Source of the DNA: Polyangia bacterium
GTDB taxonomy: Bacteria > Myxococcota_A > Polyangia > Nannocystales > Nannocystaceae
DNA: 64,000 nt
Direction of reading: 5' to 3'
Assembly: GCA_030430565.1 (NCBI GenBank)
Contig: JAUIKS010000025.1
Span: forward strand, 1-64,000
The notes beneath the pieces are model-generated. The model made no database searches. It saw only the letters and a list, made by a program, of their open reading frames with translations, and was not told the DNA's origin. Positions 35,436 through 44,637 of the stretch are shown here, one piece after another; positions within the stretch are counted from its first letter, which is position 1; the number at the start of each line of letters is the position of its first letter. Made by a program: the position numbers and the translations under genes.

Positions 35436-38400
35436 CTATCGGCGCCGACGCCGGCGCGCGAGCGCGAGCGCGAGCACGCTCAGCCAGAGCGCCCGCTCGC
35501 CGCCGGCCGTTGTCGCCGCGCAGCCGCAGCCGTCATCGCCCGCGCCGTTTTGATCGCCGCCGCTGTCGGTGCCGCCCTCGCTGTCGTCGTCATCGTCGTC
35601 GTCATCGTCGCCCGAGGACGTGCCAGCGTCGTCGTCGTCGTCGTCGTCGCCGGGTCCAGCGGTCGTCCCGACGCCCTCGAGCCCGCAGCTGGCGTCGCAG
35701 CCGTCGCCGCCTTCGGTGTTTCCGTCGTCGCACTCCTCGGTCTCGCTGTCGAGCACGCCGTCGCCGCAGACCGGCAAGGTGCAGTCGGTGCGGCACGCGT
35801 CGCCGACGGTGTCGCTGTTGTCCTCGCCGTCGTCGCACTCCTCGCCGAGCTCGATGAAGCCGTCGCCGCAGGTCTCTTCGAGGATGCCGACCACGCACAC
35901 CTCGTCCAGCGTCCAGCCGCCGAACTCGAGGCCGCCGTCGGACTGCAGGCCGAAGCGGAGCTGGACGCTGCCGTCAGCCGCCTGGCTGGACAGGTCGACG
36001 TCGTGGAAGCGCCACTCGCGATCGGTGTGCTGGGTCGAGCCCTCGCCTTGGAAGTTCTCCCACACCGTCTCGCCGTCGGCGGCGATCGTCGCGGTGTCGT
36101 AGGTCGAGTCCTCGACGTTGAGCCAGCGGCGGTACTGCAGGCGCACGGTCGTGAAGCCCTGCGTGTCGACCGCGGGCGAGTCGGCGAAGATGCTGACGTT
36201 CGCGTCATAGAGGCCGTTGTCCGTGTTGCCGAGGTCGGTGCCGAACACCTTGTCGCCGGCGAAGGCCGCGCCAGGGTCGCCGCCCTTGCCCGCGGGCGCG
36301 TCCCACTCCCAACCGTTCGGGGAGCCCGCGTTCGCGGTCCAGCCGTCGTCACCCGGGTTGTCGGCGAAGTCGGTGCAGTACAGCGGCACGGTGCCGCCGA
36401 CGTAGAACTCGTACCAGGGGTCGGCCGCGTTGACCGGCGCCGAGATCGTGACGTCGGGCGCGGAGAGCACGACCTGGTACTGCACGACCGTGTTCGCCTC
36501 CTGCAGCGGGATCATCCCCCGGTAGGTCTCGTCGTCGAGCGCCATCGGCAGCTCGCCGCTCACGCCAGGGTCCTCGCGCAGGCGCCAGCGCAGCAGGACC
36601 TCGCCGTCATCCCAGATCGGGCACTCGAACGCGGCCTGGACCGGGTAGCCCTCGGCCGTCGCCGGCAGCTGCGTGACATCCTCGATGTCGCGGAACACCG
36701 GCGCGATCCCGTGGAGCGCGAAGGCCCTGTTGATGTCGCAGAAGTTGGGCGTGCCGTTGTCGAGCAGGCCGTCGTCATCGTCGGCGAGCAGCGCCTCGGA
36801 GTACATCGACGGGATGTCGACCGCGCGGCTGATCCCCTGGTACCAGAGGTGGTCGGTGAGCTGCGTCCCCTCGACGTCGCCGAGCTTCTCGCGCAGGAGC
36901 TTGCGCAGGTCCCAGAGCGTGCCGGCGATGATCAGCCCGGTGGTGTGCGGGCTCGGGTCGATGTCGTCGGGCCACGTCGCCTCGTCGTCGACCGGGTCGA
37001 TGTGACGCAGCGGGCTGTTGGGTTGGTTGGCGAAGAACGCCAGCCCCATCGCCGGGTCGTTCGTGATCGTCGCGGCGAGGTAGTCGCTGATCCCCTCGCT
37101 GAGCGCGCCGTCGAAGAAGCCGACGCCCGGGACGATCGACTGGCTGTGCACCGAGTGCCCGGTCTCGTGATACACGACATCCGGCAGGCGCGCGGTGTTG
37201 TTGCAGCCGTTGCCGTCGCGGAAGAAGTAGATCGAGTCGCCGTCCGAGACCGCGTTGCAGCTCTGGTTGATGTTGACGGTGACGGTCTGCTGCTGGTCGA
37301 GCCAGCCGAGCTCCGGCGCGACGCCCCGCACGTACTGCTTGACCAGGTTGGCGTGGACGCTCGCCGAGAGCTGGGCGTCCTGGAACTGCTGGTCGGCGAG
37401 GCTCCAGGTCAGCGCGCCGCCCGGCGAGAGGTCTTGCTCGCCCGCCGCCGGCTCACCGCCCTCGGTCACGAGCTTGACGTAGGGGCCGTCGACGCCGAGG
37501 CCGACCGCGGCCTGCTGGTCGCCGCCCCACGAGACGCCGCCGTCGATGTCGCTCGTCTGACCCTGACCGTTGACGGTGAAGTCGGTGAACATCGCGGGCG
37601 CGTCGTAGCGGTCGCCGGGGTGGCGCCTGGGCACGTCGAATTGCACCACGCCGTCGGCCGAGCGCAGCAGCGACTCGCGGGCGACGGGCGCGCCGCTCTC
37701 CGCGTCGACGTAGACCGCCCAGCGCCCGAAGGGCAGGCGGCTCGAGACGGTGACGCGGACGACGTGTTCGAAGGAGGTGACCCCGCGCGCGGAGACGATC
37801 GGCAGGACCATCGGGCCCTCGACCGTCGGGGCGGCGGTAGCCTCTTCGGTCAGGTCACGCCGCGCCCACGCGAGCGCGCGCGCGCGCAGGCTCGCGTCCG
37901 GGAGCGCGTCGCCGGACGAGGCGCTGACGTCGGGCAGCGCCTCGGAGCCGATCAGCATCAGGCGGTCGTGCTTGATCCGCAGGCTCAGCTGCCCGCCGAC
38001 GACCTCGCGCCCCTGGTGCAGCTGCTGAAAGCCGAGCGTGCGGATGCCGGCGTCGAGGTGGTTGCTGACGAGCGTGAAGTCCGAGAGCGCGGCGCCGGGC
38101 GCCAGCAGCTCGAGGTGGCGCTCGAGGAACGACCACGCGAAGTCGCGCGCGCGCTCGGGCGACGCGACGGCGCCCTCGATACGCGGCCCGGCCATCACGA
38201 GGATGCGGCTCGGCACCCCGGTCGTCGGGTCCCACAGCGCCTTCAGCTCGCCCAGCTCCCGGCGCAGCTCGGTCCAGCTGGTGCGCGCGCGCGTGGGCAA
38301 TATGTCCCATCGGGACATCCGCGTCAGTCGTGTCCGCTGGCCTGACGCGAGCTCGAGCCCGGCCTCGTGGGCAGGCGCGGTGGGCCGCGCCCACGCGTCT

Positions 38401-38471
38401 CCGGCGACCAGCGATAGCAGCGTCGCGCTGCCGACCAACAACGATGTTCTCGTCCTGTTCTTCCTGTCCAT
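35436..38471 (-). CDS. Secreted gluzincin metalloprotease with disulfide repeats and MYXO-CTERM anchor
   Basis: A 1011-residue exported zinc protease. The ATG at 38471 has an AGGGGGG ribosome site; the longer frame is not needed. After the signal peptide come a fungalysin/thermolysin-type propeptide (about 90-190) and a catalytic domain with the zinc site HETGH (His435, Glu436, His439) and third ligand Glu459 in EGISD, as in gluzincins (M36/M4-like). Residues about 690-850 form a jelly-roll domain (FADNPGDDGW...GLEFGGWTLDEVCV). Two CGDG...EECDDG repeats follow, then poly-Asp stalks and a terminal GCGC, helix and RRRRRR sorting tail. It probably digests prey or extracellular protein while cell-attached. 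Convergent with the 34051 gene. Confidence 0.92.
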   Translation of the reverse strand: MDRKNRTRTSLLVGSATLLSLVAGDAWARPTAPAHEAGLELASGQRTRLTRMSRWDILPTRARTSWTELRRELGELKALWDPTTGVPSRILVMAGPRIEGAVASPERARDFAWSFLERHLELLAPGAALSDFTLVSNHLDAGIRTLGFQQLHQGREVVGGQLSLRIKHDRLMLIGSEALPDVSASSGDALPDASLRARALAWARRDLTEEATAAPTVEGPMVLPIVSARGVTSFEHVVRVTVSSRLPFGRWAVYVDAESGAPVARESLLRSADGVVQFDVPRRHPGDRYDAPAMFTDFTVNGQGQTSDIDGGVSWGGDQQAAVGLGVDGPYVKLVTEGGEPAAGEQDLSPGGALTWSLADQQFQDAQLSASVHANLVKQYVRGVAPELGWLDQQQTVTVNINQSCNAVSDGDSIYFFRDGNGCNNTARLPDVVYHETGHSVHSQSIVPGVGFFDGALSEGISDYLAATITNDPAMGLAFFANQPNSPLRHIDPVDDEATWPDDIDPSPHTTGLIIAGTLWDLRKLLREKLGDVEGTQLTDHLWYQGISRAVDIPSMYSEALLADDDDGLLDNGTPNFCDINRAFALHGIAPVFRDIEDVTQLPATAEGYPVQAAFECPIWDDGEVLLRWRLREDPGVSGELPMALDDETYRGMIPLQEANTVVQYQVVLSAPDVTISAPVNAADPWYEFYVGGTVPLYCTDFADNPGDDGWTANAGSPNGWEWDAPAGKGGDPGAAFAGDKVFGTDLGNTDNGLYDANVSIFADSPAVDTQGFTTVRLQYRRWLNVEDSTYDTATIAADGETVWENFQGEGSTQHTDREWRFHDVDLSSQAADGSVQLRFGLQSDGGLEFGGWTLDEVCVVGILEETCGDGFIELGEECDDGEDNSDTVGDACRTDCTLPVCGDGVLDSETEECDDGNTEGGDGCDASCGLEGVGTTAGPGDDDDDDDAGTSSGDDDDDDDDDSEGGTDSGGDQNGAGDDGCGCAATTAGGERALWLSVLALALARRRRRR

Positions 38472-39066
38472 GGTTGTCCCCCCTGCGAGCGAACTCGCGG
38501 TTGTTCCATACACCGGGAAGAGGTTTCGTTGTTGATGTAAGGAAAGAACGTTTTTGTGGAATCTTCACAGCTCGATACCAAGAACGATGCACGTTCACGG
38601 AAAAGCCATGTAAATACATGTGGATAGTGGGTTGGGCCCCGGTGCGAGCGACCACTCCTGCCCCGCGCGGTTCGCGGGACGCGCGAGGAGAACAACGCGC
38701 GCCCGACGAGGTCACGCGCGAGCGCAGAGCCGCGCGCAAGAGCGCGGCGACACCATGTCGCCGACGGCGCGAGATCGCGTCGCGCAGCGCCACGTGATCG
38801 GCCTCGACGCGCACGAATCATATGTTTTTAAGGACATGTGTCTGCGCTCGCGCGAGGCGGCGTAGACGCCGCGTGTGTGCACGCGCTTCGACATCGGTCC
38901 GCTCGAGCGCGACATCATCACGGCAACCGGCGAGGCCGTGAGCAGCACCTTAGCCAACGCGTCGACGCGAACTGCTCGCCTCAACGGGAGTGCACGATCC
39001 GCGGCGTGAAAGACGACGTGGTCATCAACCACCCGCTGGAGGAGAGCGTCGGGTGAAAGGGCGCGG
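38472..39066. other. AT-richer intergenic region (about 595 bp)
   Basis: No convincing gene. The first 170 bases are much AT-richer than the surroundings and should carry the protease promoter, with a palindrome at 38607-38620. A TTTTTAAGGACATGTG stretch lies at 38826-38841. A short plus-strand frame ending VVINHPLEESVG before the stop at 39054 looks slightly protein-like, but it is too short to call. Confidence 0.6.
38607..38620. promoter_or_regulatory. Perfect palindrome CATGTA-AA-TACATG, candidate operator
   Basis: Arms CATGTA and TACATG are separated by two bases, about 136 bp upstream of the protease start. An AT-rich palindrome in such GC-rich DNA is unlikely by chance and fits a dimeric regulator site. 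Confidence 0.35.
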
Positions 39067-40059
39067 CTAGCTCGGGATCGCCTTGCTGATGATCGTCGCG
39101 CTGTCGAGGTGCGCTTGAGTGCAGGTCGGCAGCGCGCAGCTCAGCTCGGTCCCGATCTTCCGGGGCGCGTTGACGCAGAGCGCGCCGTGTCGATCCCACG
39201 CCGCCTCGACGGGCCACTCGGTCTCGAAGCTCTGGATCCCGTACATGTCCTCGATGTCGATCGCGGTCCCGTTCTCCGTGTTGGGCTCGCCGACGCCGCA
39301 GTAGTCGGCGTAGACCATCCGGGCGCAGGCTTGGTGGAGATCCGCCATCGACTGGTCGACCCACGACGAGTAGCCGGCGGTCAGGCACTTCCCGATCACG
39401 CTGTTCTCGCAGGCGATCGTCATGGTGTGGGTGTCGTTGTAGGCGTGCGTGCGCTCGAGATCGTCGTCGTAGCGGCCGTGCATGAGGATCGCGCGGGTCG
39501 GGTTGTTGTTCTCGTCCTGGCAGGGGGAGCTCCAGGTGGCGCCGTTGAGCGGCCGGTAGCGCAGATCGAGGGTGTAGATCCCGCTCCACTCCGCGCTCTC
39601 CTCGACGTCATCGATCCGCAGCACGAAGGACTCCTCGTCGACGTCGTCGAGGTTCAGCGTCAGCTTCTGCTCCGCGCCGATGAAGTCGTCGTGGTGGTAG
39701 AACTCGCTCCCGGTGGACCAGCCGATGAGGCTGTTGGAGAACTGCGAGAGCTGCACGCCGACGAGCGTCTTGCTCTCCCCGTAGGTGCCGGCGTAGAGGG
39801 GCGTGTGGAGCTTGGCCTGGTCGATCGTCCCGCCGTCGAGGTTCACGCCGTTGAAGACGATACCGTTGACCTCCACGCCGTTGAAGACGATGCCGTTGAC
39901 GATGTCGCCGTTAAACACGATGCCGCGCTGGTCAGCGTCGACGTCGACGGGCGCGTCTGCAGGCTCGTCGACCTCGATCGCGCAGCCGGCGAGCGCGGGG
40001 CTCAGGACCGTCACCGCGAGTACACGTCGCGCGAGCGCTCTCCATCCATTCGCTACCAT
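39067..40059 (-). CDS. ADYC-domain lipoprotein with NGIVFNG repeats
   Basis: A 330-residue lipoprotein (lipobox ALAGC, Cys26). Residues about 45-75 carry three ten-residue repeats of the GIVFNG.(D/V)(I/V)N type, a pentapeptide-like beta-helical motif. The rest is an ADYC domain: ACARMVYADYCGVG is the naming motif (near residue 250), followed by ENGTAIDIEDMYGIQ and the paired Cys GALCVN and LSCALPTC. ADYC proteins are abundant in myxobacteria and their function is not known. The ATG start is supported by TAGGAT 6 nt upstream. Confidence 0.88.
   Translation of the reverse strand: MVANGWRALARRVLAVTVLSPALAGCAIEVDEPADAPVDVDADQRGIVFNGDIVNGIVFNGVEVNGIVFNGVNLDGGTIDQAKLHTPLYAGTYGESKTLVGVQLSQFSNSLIGWSTGSEFYHHDDFIGAEQKLTLNLDDVDEESFVLRIDDVEESAEWSGIYTLDLRYRPLNGATWSSPCQDENNNPTRAILMHGRYDDDLERTHAYNDTHTMTIACENSVIGKCLTAGYSSWVDQSMADLHQACARMVYADYCGVGEPNTENGTAIDIEDMYGIQSFETEWPVEAAWDRHGALCVNAPRKIGTELSCALPTCTQAHLDSATIISKAIPS
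39838..39932 (-). repeat. 30-bp repeat encoding NGIVFNG units
   Basis: Three copies of a 30-bp unit, each including CGTTGAAGACGATGCCGTTG or a variant on the plus strand, encode the GIVFNG repeats of the ADYC lipoprotein. Confidence 0.85.
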
Positions 40060-40065
40060 GGGTTA

Positions 40066-40071
40066 ATCCTA
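40066..40071 (-). promoter_or_regulatory. -10-like hexamer TAGGAT
   Basis: TAGGAT ends exactly 6 nt before the ATG at 40059. Confidence 0.55.
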
Positions 40072-40106
40072 GCGGCAGCGTCGGCGCGCAGCAAGCCGCG
40101 TGAGGG

Positions 40107-40260
40107 CCTCGACGTCAAACTGTCACAATGCGAAACATGCACAGTTGAACATGTGTACTTCTTGCGCGGATCGTCCGTCGCGAATTCGACGGAACGCGAG
40201 ATGTGCACGCTCTGCGCGCCGTACAACGCGGTTCCGCGGAGCTCGCCGCGCGACGACTGA
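40107..40260 (+). pseudogene. Possible McsA-like zinc-finger fragment without a start codon
   Basis: A plus-strand frame ending at the TGA at 40258-40260 reads CETCTVEHVYFLRG...EMCTLCAPYN, a CxxC-x(24-25)-CxxC arrangement like McsA/UvrB-type zinc fingers (C..C....H.......E..(L/M)C..CA). No ATG, GTG or TTG precedes it in a sensible place, so it may be a remnant, a non-canonically started small protein or chance. It lies in the otherwise empty space between two minus-strand genes. Confidence 0.3.
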
Positions 40261-40384
40261 GGCGACTAATTTGTCGGTACGCGCGTCGTATCGTCGACGC
40301 AATGCGACGCGCCGCGTTGTATGTGCAAGCTCCGCGAGAGCTCGCGCCGCGGCGCGAACGTGACACCAGCGCGCAGGCAAGATC

Positions 40385-40430
40385 GGCGCGCAGCCGCGGC
40401 GCGCAGCCGCGGCGCGCAGTCGCGGCGCGC
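40385..40430. repeat. 13-bp GC tandem repeat (3.5 copies)
   Basis: The unit GGCGCGCAGCCGC occurs three times (third copy AGTCGC) plus a half copy. It lies in the 444-bp gap (40060-40503) downstream of the kinase gene. No other gene was found in the gap; a CCGTCG/CGACGG inverted repeat lies at 40175-40192. Confidence 0.9.
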
Positions 40431-40503
40431 CAAACCAGCACGAGCCGCGCAGGATCGGCGCGGCTGTGCAAAAGTGGCGTATCGGACAGGTCGGTGTGTG
40501 TGC

Positions 40504-43215
40504 TCAAGGCCGCGCGGCGGCGGGCGCGGCCGCGTCGGCGAGCTCGACGCGCTCGAGCCACCGACGGGCGTCTCGCTTGCGCTGCGCGAAGCCCTCGCCG
40601 GCGGCCGCGAAGCCGGCGGCCGAGGCCCGCGCGAGGCCGACGGCGCGCGCGCGCGCGTCCGGGCTGACCGCGCTCTCCGGGTCGTCAAGGGTCAGCGCGC
40701 GCGCCAGCGAGAGCTGCACGGCGGCGCGCCGCTGCGGCGGCGCGGCGTGCCGCTCCGCGAGCGCCAGGGCCCGCTCGAGGGTCTGGCGCGCGCTGTCGAA
40801 GCGCCGCTGCGCGAGCCCGACGTCGCCGAGGCCGGCGAGGATCGGGATCATGAACTCGCTGTCCGCACCGAGCGCTCGCTCGATGATCTCGCTGGAGCGC
40901 GCGTAGGCGCGGTGGGCGTCCCCGAGCGCCCCGCGCTCGAGCGCGAGCTCGCCGAGGTTCGCCAGGATGAAGCCGTAGTGCGGGTGCTGCTCGCCGTAGA
41001 TCCGCGCCGCCTTCTGCTGGGCGCGCTCGAGCACCGCGTTCGCCTTCGCCGGCCTCGCGAGCCCCGTGTAGACGACGCCGAGCGTGTTGAGGATGGCGAC
41101 GCGGTAGGGGTGATCCTCGCGCAGCGTCTCGGCGGTCTCGAGCGCGGCGAGCAGCTCGGGCAGCGCCTGCTCATGCTCCTCGCGGACGTAGTAGACGGTC
41201 CCGAGGTTGTTCAGCAGCAGGGCGCGCAGCGCCGCGGGGCTCTGCAGTCGATCGACCAGCGCGCGCGCGTAGTGAGCGTCGTGCAGCGCCTCGCTGGTCC
41301 GCCCGAGGCGCGCGCCGACCAGGAACATTCGCTTGATCCCCGCCTCCGCCGCGAGCGCGTCGGCCTTCACGCGCAGCGCGATCCACAGCGCCTCCGAGAG
41401 CGCGAGCTCGGCCGCCTCGTGCTGCCCGCGCTCCATCAGCAGGCTGCCCTCGCGCATCCGGGCCTCCGCGATCAACGGCTGGTACGCGAGCGCGCGCGCC
41501 CGCGTGATCGCGGTCCGGGCGAGCGCGAGGCCGGCGTCGTAGCTGCCCGTGAGCTCGAGGACGCGCGCGCGCGCCAGCGCGGCGCGCTGATCCGCGACCT
41601 CGCGCGCGACCGCCTCGTCCGCCGGCGGCTCGATCTCCCCCATCAGCCACGCCGCGCTCTCGCAGCGCGCGAGCTCGTCGAGCGCCTCGGTCGCGTCGAC
41701 GGCCTTCCCGACGACCTCGGGGTCTCCGCTGGCGAGCACGTCGATCAGCTGCGCGAAGCCGGCGCGACCGCGCTGCAGGCACATCATGCGGCGATCAAAC
41801 AGCGCGTCGGACTCGTATCGCTCGAGATGGGCGAAGCACGCGTCGGCGCGCAGCGTCGACCAGCGCCGCGCGTAGGCGTCGAGCCGCGGCTGCACACGAA
41901 GCCATGTCGAGTCCGCGTAGGGCAGGTCGGTCTTCAGCAGCGCCTCGCGGACCTCCTCCGCGCGCGCCTCGCTCCACACTCGCTGCAGCTCGCCGCCGGC
42001 CTCGGCGCAGGCGCGCGCGTCGTCCGAGCGCGCGCTGTAGATCAGGCCGGCGGCGACAGCCAGCCCCGCGCCCGCGAGCGCGAGCTGGAGTCGTCGTCGG
42101 CGCTGCTTGGGGTCGTGGCGGAGCTTGTCGAGCAGCGCCGTCATCGACGGGAAGCGATCTTCGGGGATCGTCGCGAGCCCGCGCGTCAGCGCCAGGCGGA
42201 CTCGTCCGGGCACTGCGGTGGTGCGCGGCGGCTCACGCAGCGCGCCGATCACGGTCGCGTCGACGAGCTCCTGCACGCTCCCCTCGGAGAACGGGTGCCC
42301 GCCGTACAGCGCCTCCCACAGCGCGACGCAGAACGAGTATTGATCCGAGCGCGCGTCGGCGGGCGCGCCGAGGAATTGCTCGGGCGCCATGTACTGCGGC
42401 GTCCCCATGAGCGCGCCGACGCGGGTGAGCTGGCGCGAGAGCACCGAGCTCGTCAGGTCGACGTCGAGCTTCCCGCTGCGCACCGGCGGGCTCGCCTCGT
42501 CGATCTCGGTCTCGGCCTCATCGCTGGGGGCCGCGCGCGCGAGCCCGAAGTCCGTGACGAACGCGCGCCCGCGCGGGTCGACGAGGACGTTCGCCGGCTT
42601 GAAGTCGCGGTGCACGAGCCCCGCCTCGTGGGCGGCGGCGAGGCCGGCGCCGGCCTGCGTGAACAAGCCGATGATCTCGTGCCACGCGCGCGGCTCGGCG
42701 TGGATCCACTCCAGCAGCGTCGTGCCAGGGATGAGATCCATCGCGACGAACAGCCCGTCACCGGCGCGCCCGACGTCGTGCACGCCGACGACGTTGGGGT
42801 GCGAGAGCTTGGCCATCGCCTGGGCCTCGCGCTGAAGTCGAGTGACCGCCTCGCGGGTGGCGTGCCCGTCGCGGATCAGCTTGATCGCGACGCGGCGATC
42901 GAGCTCGGGGTCGTAGGCGGAGTAGACCACCCCCATCCCGCCCTCGCCGAGCTTGTCGATGATCAAGAACCTGCCGGCGCGCGTCGGCGCGGGCGCGGGC
43001 GCGGGCGCGGCCGCGCTGCGCGGCGCGGGCTCGGAGAACGCCACCAGCGTGTCGGCGACCGGCGTCGACACGCGCGGGCGCCCGGCGTTCGGCGGACCCA
43101 CGAACTCGCGCGCCGCGGGCTGCGAGTCGAGCACCAGCGTGTCGTCGCTGTTCGGCACTCTTCGCTCGTCGCGCTCGCGCGCGCCGGGCCTCGCGGTTTC
43201 GGTGGGGCTGCGCAT
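40504..43215 (-). CDS. Membrane-anchored Ser/Thr protein kinase with TPR sensor region
   Basis: A 903-residue kinase with the same plan as the one at 9574: a disordered 80-residue leader; kinase domain 82-345 with LGEGGMGVVY, Lys112 in VAIKLI, HRDFKPAN (202-209), DFGLA (222-226) and GTPQYMAPEQ; one transmembrane helix (LALAGAGLAVAAGLIYSA); then about 480 residues of TPR-type helices (LLLNNLGTVYY, ILNTLGVVYTGL, FILANLGELALERG). All catalytic residues are present. It is not adjacent to a CHAT gene. A TACACT hexamer lies 18 nt before the ATG, so a leader of about 12 nt is predicted. No clear substrate gene is next to it. Confidence 0.93.
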   Translation of the reverse strand: MRSPTETARPGARERDERRVPNSDDTLVLDSQPAAREFVGPPNAGRPRVSTPVADTLVAFSEPAPRSAAAPAPAPAPTRAGRFLIIDKLGEGGMGVVYSAYDPELDRRVAIKLIRDGHATREAVTRLQREAQAMAKLSHPNVVGVHDVGRAGDGLFVAMDLIPGTTLLEWIHAEPRAWHEIIGLFTQAGAGLAAAHEAGLVHRDFKPANVLVDPRGRAFVTDFGLARAAPSDEAETEIDEASPPVRSGKLDVDLTSSVLSRQLTRVGALMGTPQYMAPEQFLGAPADARSDQYSFCVALWEALYGGHPFSEGSVQELVDATVIGALREPPRTTAVPGRVRLALTRGLATIPEDRFPSMTALLDKLRHDPKQRRRRLQLALAGAGLAVAAGLIYSARSDDARACAEAGGELQRVWSEARAEEVREALLKTDLPYADSTWLRVQPRLDAYARRWSTLRADACFAHLERYESDALFDRRMMCLQRGRAGFAQLIDVLASGDPEVVGKAVDATEALDELARCESAAWLMGEIEPPADEAVAREVADQRAALARARVLELTGSYDAGLALARTAITRARALAYQPLIAEARMREGSLLMERGQHEAAELALSEALWIALRVKADALAAEAGIKRMFLVGARLGRTSEALHDAHYARALVDRLQSPAALRALLLNNLGTVYYVREEHEQALPELLAALETAETLREDHPYRVAILNTLGVVYTGLARPAKANAVLERAQQKAARIYGEQHPHYGFILANLGELALERGALGDAHRAYARSSEIIERALGADSEFMIPILAGLGDVGLAQRRFDSARQTLERALALAERHAAPPQRRAAVQLSLARALTLDDPESAVSPDARARAVGLARASAAGFAAAGEGFAQRKRDARRWLERVELADAAAPAAARP

Positions 43216-43364
43216 GGCGTGCCTGCCGTGCGAGTGTACGACGCGGAGCGCGTGTCTCAGGGCGCGCGTCGACGCCGCGACGGCGCATCCTTTACTCGAT
43301 ATTGCCCTTTAGACATGCGCGCCCAGTCGTGAGCGCGCGGCGATCGGCGCGGCGTCCGGAGCGG

Positions 43365-44534
43365 TCACGACGCCGCGAGCAGCGTCGTCCACGACTCCGC
43401 GCCGGCCATGGAGTACACGTAGTAGAGCAGCGCGGCGACGCACGCGAGGCGCACGATCTCGACCGGCCAGGCCCAGCGTCGACCCTCGAACAGCCCGCCC
43501 CAGACCGCGGTCGTCGCGATCACGAGGGCCGAGGCGGCCAGCAGGAAGCCGAGGCTGAGCTGCTTGTAGTGATTGAGCAGCATCACGACCGCGTACGTGA
43601 TCGTGATGAAGTGCAGCACGATGTAGGCCTTGATCCACGGCCCGCTGCGATCGGCGTCGTACTTGTGCTGCTTGCGCTCGCGCAGCTCGTCGCCGACCAG
43701 GCCCCTGTGGACGCCGCCGGGGTGCCAGCCCGGGTGGCCGAACCACACGCGCAGCTTGTCGCCCCAGCGCGTCATCCCGCGGCTGCGCCGGGCCATGTCG
43801 CGGAGGTGGTGGAAGTTGGCCCAGACCGGGCTGAAGCTGGCGAGCGGCTTGGTCGTGCCGTAGACGGGCTCGGCGCGCTCGGGCTCGAACGAGCCGAACA
43901 GGCGATCCCAGATGATGAAGATGCCCGCGTAGTTGCGGTCGAGGTACTCGTCGTTGACGCCGTGGTGAACGCGGTGATGCGAGGGCGTGTTGAGCACGGC
44001 CTCGAGCGGGCCGAGGCGGTCGATCAGCTGGGTGTGGATCCAGAACTGGTAGAGCGTGTCGATCGCGCCGGCGAGGAAGTAGACGTGCGGCGGCAGGCCG
44101 AGCAGCGCGAGCGGCAGGTAGAAGGGCAGCGAGGTCAGGGGCGTGAAGTAGGCCTGCCGCAGCGCGACCGCGAGGTTGTAGTCCTCGCTGTGGTGATGAA
44201 CGATGTGGGCAGCCCACAGCACGTTCACCTCGTGGCTCGCCCGGTGCCACCAGTAGTAGATGAAGTCGTAGGCGAGGATCCCGAAGACCCACAGGAGGAC
44301 CGGGTTGAGCGCCTCGAGCTCGAACAGGTGAAAGCGCGTGTAGACGCCGATGTAGGCCGCGCCGAGCGCCGTGCCGAGCAGGACCTTGCCGATGATCTGG
44401 TTGCCGATCCCGCAGCTGAGGTCGGTGACGGCGTCGTTGAAGCGGTAGACGTGTCGCCGCCGCAGCCACGCGACCACGGCCTCCACGAGGATCATGGCGA
44501 AGAACGCGGGGATGGCCAGCGCGATGATGCTCAT
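43365..44534 (-). CDS. Fatty acid hydroxylase / sterol desaturase family membrane enzyme (alkylglycerol monooxygenase-like)
   Basis: A 389-residue membrane di-iron enzyme. The ATG at 44534 starts the first hydrophobic helix (MSIIALAIPAFFAMILVEAVVAW). The histidine clusters of the family are present: WWHRASHE, HIVHHHSEDYN, FWIHTQ and SHHRVHHGVNDEYLDRNYAG. The order and the GIFIIWDRLFGSFEPE segment closely resemble alkylglycerol monooxygenase-type (TMEM195-like) proteins, which cleave ether lipids. Sterol or fatty-acid hydroxylation is the alternative. Two or three C-terminal helices follow. Ether lipids are used as signals and membrane components in myxobacteria, so this role would fit. Confidence 0.88.
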   Translation of the reverse strand: MSIIALAIPAFFAMILVEAVVAWLRRRHVYRFNDAVTDLSCGIGNQIIGKVLLGTALGAAYIGVYTRFHLFELEALNPVLLWVFGILAYDFIYYWWHRASHEVNVLWAAHIVHHHSEDYNLAVALRQAYFTPLTSLPFYLPLALLGLPPHVYFLAGAIDTLYQFWIHTQLIDRLGPLEAVLNTPSHHRVHHGVNDEYLDRNYAGIFIIWDRLFGSFEPERAEPVYGTTKPLASFSPVWANFHHLRDMARRSRGMTRWGDKLRVWFGHPGWHPGGVHRGLVGDELRERKQHKYDADRSGPWIKAYIVLHFITITYAVVMLLNHYKQLSLGFLLAASALVIATTAVWGGLFEGRRWAWPVEIVRLACVAALLYYVYSMAGAESWTTLLAAS

Positions 44535-44637
44535 GAGGTCGTGTTGCGCCCGTTCTACGCTCGTGGTCGCGGCGAGCCGCGCTCGAGAGTGTAGCGCGCG
44601 GCGGCGCGGCGGCGCCACTCGACGGGGCGCGCGGGCG

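Noticed and set aside
38838-39056. Short plus-strand frame in the protease-ADYC gap
   Set aside because: Most of it is Arg/Ala/His-rich shadow, only the last fifteen residues look natural, and no ribosome site or -10 element is placed for it.
40385-40430. 13-bp GC repeat considered as an origin iteron or attachment site
   Set aside because: It is short, imperfect and without replication, integrase or AT-rich partner features nearby.
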